Source: Sipunculus nudus
Lineage: Eukaryota; Annelida; Sipuncula; Golfingiida; Sipunculidae
Length of the DNA: 64,000 nucleotides
NCBI GenBank assembly: GCA_026874595.1
Contig: CM049315.1
Span: 65,223,389-65,287,388, forward strand
Direction of reading: 5' to 3'
Below are positions 58,164-64,000 of the stretch, piece after piece. The notes beneath the pieces are model-generated. The model was not told where the DNA came from, did not search any database, and was given only the letters and a program-made list of their open reading frames with translations. The stretch's first letter is position 1, and each line of letters starts with the position of its first letter. Made by a program: the position numbers and the translations under genes.

Positions 58164-59605
58164 ACTATGATTTGCCGATGAGACATAATGCAGCCACAAC
58201 ACTAGTGAATAACGCTTCATTGGTTTTGGCTGACGACCACTTCGAGTCTTAGCAGGAGGCGGTTCTTCATCATCGGATGGGCTTTCTCCCGTTCCATCAC
58301 CAGAAATGACGTTAGCTGACTTTGTTGGCAGGGGAGAAGCAGGCTCGGCTGCATTTGTCTCCCCCTCCTCAGACCCTTCTGGTCCATCCTGTCTCATATT
58401 TTGTACAACTGGTTCAACTTCATTTCGCTGATCGGCCTCCATCCTGGCTTGCTCAGTTCCAAGTCAGTTGCCATACGTGCTATGATAATTCTTTGTCCGG
58501 TCGTGGTGGATGGTAAACGGCTTACTTCTTGGCATTTTCTGGATTTCATAAACGAAATCACTTACCGATTTCATACTCAGGTACGGACCGTCCCAGCGCT
58601 TCCGGAGTTTCGGTGAATGACCCTTCCGGCGCCGAAGGTATCTTATCATTACAGATTGACCACCTTATGTTCCCGTTGGTCGTAATACCTTTTCTGCCTC
58701 TCACTAGCTGCAATTAGTTTTTTCCCGCGCCAATTCGTGTATGCAGTGCAGGTTGACAGGTTGACCTCCCTATGTTCCCGTTGGTCGTAATACCTTTTCT
58801 GCCTCTCACTAGCTGCAATTAGTTTTTCCCGCGCCAATTCGTGTATGCAGTGCAGCTTATCTTGCAGATTATTTACATGTGATAGACTCAGAGGCTGGTG
58901 TTCCTGAGGCGGGCTGCCCATCACCATATCCACCGGGAGACGCGGTTCCAATCCGAACGGAACCATGGAGGCTGAGAATCTGGAACTGTCATGCACTGAA
59001 GTTCGGTAGGCTAACATAAGCAACTGGATATTTTTGTCCCACTCCCTTTTCTGAGACGAATTTAGCTATCATCCACTGCAGAGTTAAGTTGAACCTTTCA
59101 ACCATGCCATCACTATGGAACGATAGGACGTGGTTCTTGTCTTCTTTATGCTAAGTTGCTGACACAGTTCCTGGAAAACTTGGGACTCAAATTGACTTCC
59201 TTTGTCTGAATGGACATGGAGTGGCAGACCCCACAAACTCACAAATCGGTTGATGAAGACATCAATTATCGTGGAATTTTCCATGTTTGGAATGGCCCAG
59301 GCCCCTGTCCACTAAGGGAATTAGTCGGCTATCACTAATATGTAGCGATTACCAGATCTTGACTTGGGAAATGGCCCAATGAGATCCATGGCTAGTCCTT
59401 CCATTGGAGCTCCACCATTTTATTATGTCATCGGTGACTGTTTGGACTTGAGAGGTCTTTTCCGATCTTTGCTAGGCTTACATTTTCTGCAGTGGCGGCT
59501 TACATGATCATTCATGTTTACCCGAAAATAGCGTTGTTTAATCCTAGCCAGCTTTCGTTTTAAACCAAAATGGCCTGCTGTGACGTTATCGTGATATTTC
59601 TCCAA
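58164..59605 (-). pseudogene. Second gypsy element: integrase and pol C-terminal tail
   Basis: Minus order: zinc-binding domain (59,423-59,605) with GHFGLKRKLARIKQRYF and HCRKC; core (59,084-59,284) with FVSLWGLPLHVHSDKGSQFE, giving the second catalytic Asp; 58,649-59,023 with LAYRTSVHDSSRFSASMVPF; GPY-type C-terminal domain (58,464-58,649) with WDGPYLSMKSVSDFVYEI; then an acidic tail (58,161-58,442). A 105-bp tandem duplication (58,667-58,876) repeats an AASERQKRYYDQREH segment in the INT linker. Frames change at several points, so the enzyme is broken. Confidence 0.8.
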
Positions 59606-59908
59606 TATGTCTCCTTGGAGTGCCCGTGGTAATATAAGTAACCGGGTATTGCCTTTAGCAGGATCTAATTCCCTTCTGTAAAGTATTCCATTGATGACTT
59701 CTAGTGGTTTCCACAGGCTGAGGCAGGATTTGACCGCCGGTGAAGAATTATAGATTTCCTTCCAAGACGGTCGTTGGTTTCTCTCCTCTTATCACTGAAG
59801 AATGGGTCTAACAGCTGGGTCCTCAAGTCGGAGTTGCCGAATCTCTAATGATGATCTCTGGGCGAGCAAGGAAACTGCAGTTGTAGGCATACCTGACATA
59901 ACACAGTA

Positions 59909-60409
59909 TTACGGGGTGTAAGTTGACTTTTCCTGTCCGTCACAGTGCTCACAAGGTAGAGTAGAGCATAGGCGTCTCCATAAAGCATCTGCATTTTTGT
60001 GCTTAGACACTGCTCTATGTTGAATATGGAAATCGTAACAACCACGTTGTTGAAACCATCTAGCGATTTGGCCTTCTGGTTCCTTGAAATTCAAAAGCCA
60101 AATTAGAGCACTATGATCGGTTGTCACTAGGAATGTACGACCATACAGGTAGTGATGAAAATGGCGGACCGCTTCGATTATTGCCAGCAGTTCTTTCCTG
60201 GTACAGTGACGTTTTTTTCTTGCTGACAAGGACTTGCTGTAATAGGCGACGACTTGACCGTCCTTGACTTGCGATAGTACTGCATCATTATCTGTATTGC
60301 TGGCATCCGTGTCCATAATAAAAATCATCAGTGCCAGTGGGGTAAGAAAGTACAGGAGCTGACAATAAGGCATCCTTGAGTCTAGAGAATGATTCTTTGC
60401 AAGCATCAT
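59909..60409 (-). pseudogene. Second gypsy element: RNase H domain
   Basis: 166 residues open. Catalytic residues are visible as D35 in DTDASNT, E73 in RKELLAIIEAVRHF and D98 in VTTDHSALIWLL, with HKNADALWRR near the end where the last Asp lies. The family usually reads NADALSR, so S to W is one sign of decay. It would degrade the RNA strand of the cDNA hybrid. Confidence 0.85.
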
Positions 60410-61010
60410 TTAATGTGAAATGAATTTGCTGTTTCAAAAGAGTATGCAGAGGACTGGCTATGGTTGCAGAGTCCTTGGCAAAAAAAAAAAAAAACAGAGT
60501 CCCACGAAGCTCTTTTACTCAGTGACGTTGCTGGGGATGGGCCAATCTCTTACTGAAGAAATTTTCTCAGGATTGGTCGCGACATTATATTATATGTCCA
60601 TAATATTCCACCTTGTTCTTGTAAAGGAACACTTTTTCGGGTGTCATCTTAAGTCCTGCTTTGCCGATCCTACAGATGGTTCTCGAAGTCTTTTATTGTG
60701 ACACACTTTTATGGTGGAAGTCAGGACTGAAGACAATGGCAACATCTTTAAAGAGTAGACAAGTCTGCCATTGTAAGCCTGCCAGGACGCATAACATCAG
60801 GCGTTCAAAGGTCACTCTCTGCGGACGAGGGATTTTTACTCTCAGGTTCATGTGAAATAGCAGTCATCTGGGCCACAGGATGTCAATGAGCAACAATGTA
60901 ATTTTTCTCAAGCTAAATAGGTCGCTGGGATTAGCGAATCGCAAGGGAATGTAGTTTTTGTTGGGGTTTACTACCAACTTGGCTTGGAGAATACAATCAT
61001 CACCTTTAAA
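60410..61010 (-). pseudogene. Second gypsy element: deleted reverse transcriptase
   Basis: Only the RT thumb is recognisable (about 60,560-60,660, with a KAGLKMTPEKVFLYKNKVEY-like reading and stops). The fingers and palm, including the YxDD box, are missing between about 60,680 and 61,010. The distance from protease to thumb is about 350 bp, where a complete RT would need over 600 bp, so an internal deletion is likely. An A-tract near 60,480-60,494 adds a frameshift. Confidence 0.65.
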
Positions 61011-61516
61011 TCATCCATTCGGCTCTATTACCGCTTTTAAAGGTAGCAAGCAGTGGTCTTTTGGGTCGCTTCTGCATCCTGATACAAGCATCTCATTAAA
61101 TGCTTGGGTGGTTATCTTCTCACGTTGGGAAATTGTGAACTCTTCATTGTCATTCATTATCATTACATGGATAAACACACGCTGTGCAATTTGCACAGGA
61201 AGGTCCACTTGACCAAGTGATTCGATGATTCCACCATCATCCATTCTAATTTGAATTTGAGTGTCCTTCAGAGGGAGACGCACATTTTCGGGCATTTTAA
61301 AGTAATGTTTAGCTTCACAATACTTATGGTAGACCCAGAATCCACCAGGCAATCAATCTGCAGTCCATAGATGCAAGTTGTCAAGTAGAGTGACTCATTG
61401 GACACATGTTGATTCATATTACAGAATGAAATTATTCCATCAAGAGAGATTGGTAGTTCCTCATTTGTTTCTGAGAAGATGGGTCCACTTGCGTGTTCAG
61501 CTGAGACCTGACCCAC
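61011..61516 (-). pseudogene. Second gypsy element: aspartic protease
   Basis: The first frame (61,268-61,516) carries CLVDSGSTISIV, the retropepsin-like active-site D-S-G at residues 59-61. The domain continues in a second frame (61,011-61,352) with GQVDLPVQIAQRVFIHVMIM. One frameshift near 61,300 splits it. The family cleaves gag-pol into mature proteins. Confidence 0.8.
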
Positions 61517-61679
61517 AGCCTCAGCTACTGGTAGTTTCCCTTACTATCTCCGTTGTCAACAGGAGTCTCAATATAAGTTTCATTGCGATTATAGGCACTG
61601 TTAGATGGTGATCTCCTGTTATTTTCTCTTTGGCCGTCGTTCTCCTTTCCCATCTCTCTTTATTTTGCCGGCTGCCACA

Positions 61680-63560
61680 TTCTGAATACAGATGTCCATT
61701 TCATTTGCAAAACGTACATTTTTTTAAAGATGGCCTTCATTTTAGTGTATTCTGCTGGCCATTAGGAGACGCTAGGGATGTCTGTTGTAGTTTGGTGAGA
61801 TGTTTAAGTATCTCATCTAATTTTGCAAACAACACATTGTTCTCTGTTAGCTCTGAATTTCGCTGGGATGTTTCTGAGGATTCCGTGTATAGGAATCGAA
61901 CCCGGGCTGGTTGAACTCTTCGGCTTCTTCCGATTCGAAATGCCTCAAATTCATGCCCGAGTATTACTTCTTGGGGGTCTTTCGGGTGTCCTTGCTGGAT
62001 GGCCCATTCAAGACCATGATCATTTAAGGCATCGACAAAGGAATTTTAGCCAGAGTATCCTTGAACTCAGTTGTTGCCTCCGGGAAAGCATTCCTGACTA
62101 ACTTTCTGATTTCCTGGGCAAGTGGGGACAGACTTTCGCCTGAACTGCGTAGCCTGGATCTCAGCTGAGCACGGCAGACCTCTCGTTGGTTAGAAGGCTC
62201 GAAACTTTCAGTGAGTGCTGAGACAAGAGAAAAATAATTAGTGGGCTGCCATCGTTCTAAGTTGCATAGAACACTCTGAGCCCGACCTTGTAGGCTCGCT
62301 GCTAACTGCAGGTCTCTGTGATTTGGTCTGACCATCGATTAAGTTGTGCAGTAAGCTCAAAATGCACTAGATGATCTTGCCATCCAGCCGATCCATTAAA
62401 TGTAGCTGGCGTTGTAGAAGGTCCATGACTTCGTGATGGACGACTGAAATCTGGCAGAGAAGTGTCTATCATAAATGATACGTTCTGATTTCCTTGGTGG
62501 ACGTGATTCATCGTGGAAGGATCGCCTTTCCTTACAGGTAGAGTATAATCAGTCTCTCTATACACAGGTTGAACACCCTGGAGGGGATCGTAATGTTGAG
62601 GATGTGAAGCTCTTGGCATCTGATATGGGGACCTGTTCTGCTGTACATCAGGATCAAACCGACCACACTGCTGGTGGTGACGAGGTATTGAACCAAAGTA
62701 TTGACGCTGATATTGTGCATTCACATGGGCTGGTCTCGCACCATCGGCTGAAGGGTACGCGAAGTCGTCTGCAAATGACGTGGAACAGGTTAACTGACAT
62801 AGGTCGAGTCTTTGGTAGTTGCACCAGATTGAGTATAAGCTCCGTAGACTTCATTCCTGAGGACGGGCCTTCCATGTAACGATTCAAGTTGTGCCGGTGA
62901 AGAACTAATGTTAAGAAGATAACTGTCCTGACGAACTCCTAAACCATTACTGCTCACAAGAGTAGCTGGCGTAAAACCATGAGATGGAATTGGTAAATTT
63001 ATTGCTTGCATGCAACTTGACGGTGCAGATTTAGAACGACTAGCAGTTGTGAAACACAGATGAATATTGGATGTAGCTGATACACCAGTTATGCTTCAAA
63101 CGCACACTGGTGCTTGGTGTATCTCATCACACTGATTTTTCTCCCAAAAAACGCATTCATTGTATCTGGTAGGTCTAGACGGTGAAAATAATTTGACTTT
63201 TTCGGGACCCGGTCTAGCATTGGAGTCTGTCGTTGAACAAACCTTTTGAGTTTCGGCAGTGGTGAAAATGTTCTATTCTGTAAAGTTGTGCATGATGATA
63301 ACAATCCGTCAGTCACGTTTAATTGAAGTTGACACAGGTGATGACGAAAATGCAGGGGGGGGGGGTGCAGTGTCTAGGGGCTGGGGCGCCGCCGATTCAG
63401 AAGCTGCATCGCTTGGTAATGTGATGCCATTGGACGTATTTCCACCACAAGGGAGTTGGTCACCTTTTATCCTCAAAGCCATTTTCCCCGTCAGTTGTGT
63501 AATTGGTTGTTGCATTAAATATCTGTTCTGAGCGGCGACATTTAGAATCTGGTGCATATT
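61680..63560 (-). pseudogene. Second gypsy element: gag
   Basis: Minus order: N-terminal Pro/Ser-rich segments (63,309-63,557 and 62,790-63,011), Gln/His-rich segment (62,302-62,724), capsid-like segment (62,024-62,335) with LQLAASLQGRAQSVLCNL and LTESFEPSNQREVCRAQL, typical of Ty3/gypsy capsids, and a CCHC zinc knuckle at about 61,680-61,720 (C-T-F-C...G-H...C, with an in-frame stop). The pieces are in several frames, so gag is not intact. The rest of the element continues past the window end. Confidence 0.7.
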
Positions 63561-64000
63561 TTCAACTCGCTGAGCGAGCTGGCATGCGTTGTACAGCTTG
63601 ACTTTGTTGCATCTCTACCTGTTGCTTGTGATGATTATACATAAAGCATATGTCGTGATTGCTGATTTAATAAAGCTGGAATAAATTGAAGAACACTCAT
63701 TATACCACCGAGGTCAAACGATTTTCAGTAAGCGCGGTGGATGAAGAGGTGAATCAGCCAGCAGGAGGCCACCTAAGTCACAGATGGGATCAGTGCCTCA
63801 TATATCTGGAGGAAGCTGATGGAATGCACTGCTCAGTTGCTGTGTTTCAGGCTGATGTTGACAGCAGGCCATGATATCTTGATCACTATCAGTGGTGAGC
63901 AAGGAATTTAACGTGTGAACCTGGTTCAGATATTCTTGCTGGGATGTTCTACAACATTGTACGTTGCTCTGTGTACCCCATTAATCTCTGTATTATTTAA
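63561..64000. other. Second gypsy element, leader region; no further feature
   Basis: Gag start or leader sequence is expected here on the minus strand, but no LTR or primer site is seen before the window ends. The plus-strand ORF at 63,686-63,874 is not recognisable. Confidence 0.4.

Larger units (their letters stand above)
52655..64000 (-). mobile_element. Second Ty3/gypsy element, standard pol order, cut by the window edge and split by a transposon
   Basis: Minus-strand order is gag (about 63,560-61,680), protease, RT remnant, RNase H, integrase (to 58,464), a C-terminal tail, and a 3' LTR (52,655-52,919). The 5' LTR is beyond position 64,000. A 4,862-bp inverted-repeat transposon (53,299-58,160) interrupts the pol tail. 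The order PR-RT-RNaseH-INT distinguishes it from the 33-46 kb element. Most of the RT is deleted, so this copy is defective. Confidence 0.8.

Noticed and set aside
61823-62101. Plus-strand ORFs over the second gypsy gag and integrase as host genes
   Set aside because: They are antisense to recognisable gag, protease and integrase readings and have no known motif.

Overview
The window is animal genomic DNA. It has spliced-gene structure, tRNA-derived SINEs, APE-type LINEs, Ty3/gypsy retrotransposons, hAT-type transposons and the long 'tgaccttgacctttgacct' / 'agctcagctga' dispersed repeats that are common in mollusc, especially bivalve, genomes. Bivalve is an inference from repeat content. The only host coding exon I can defend is one exon of mitochondrial lipoyl synthase (LIAS) on the minus strand at about 13,941-14,095.

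Layout. 1-855: right end of a dispersed repeat with a palindrome+CTAG terminus. 940-13,980: about 13 kb of a tandem array with a 41-bp unit, some 318 units, with higher-order copies of about 2.48 kb. Its right edge runs directly into the LIAS exon, and the unit is a copy of the 3' end of that exon plus its splice donor. 14.5-17.6 kb: minus-strand dispersed repeat with nuclear-receptor-like half sites. 18.8-19.0 kb: SINE. 19,282-24,661: hAT-type element with a perfect 8-bp target duplication, carrying a second transposon-like insertion (21,283-24,635, 9-bp duplication) that holds an L1/Tx1-like LINE remnant. 25.3-26.3 kb: second hAT-like element. 26.5-29.4 kb: degenerate dispersed repeats. 30.57-30.9 kb: SINE. 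32.4-33.3 kb: Helitron-like repeat.

33,355-46,257 is a tandem Ty3/gypsy provirus-like array on the minus strand, flanked by a 4-bp ATTG duplication. Its pol order is gag-INT-RT-RNaseH, as in the Gmr1 group. A nearly full-length LINE (about 35,150-41,001) has replaced the middle of the tandem. 46.5-48.5 kb is a good copy of the palindrome+CTAG repeat and 49.7-50.3 kb a second copy of the Helitron-like repeat. 51.3-52.4 kb is a proline/serine/threonine-coding minisatellite. From 52,655 to the window end lies a second gypsy element with the ordinary gag-PR-RT-RNaseH-INT order, truncated by the window edge. It is split by a 4.86-kb inverted-repeat transposon (53,299-58,160, TTA duplication), which contains a truncated LINE with an intact-looking RT core.

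The interest is mostly in genome dynamics: a minisatellite born from a splice junction of an essential gene, and several nested insertions whose order can be read from target duplications. All transposon proteins here look frameshifted or deleted except short segments.
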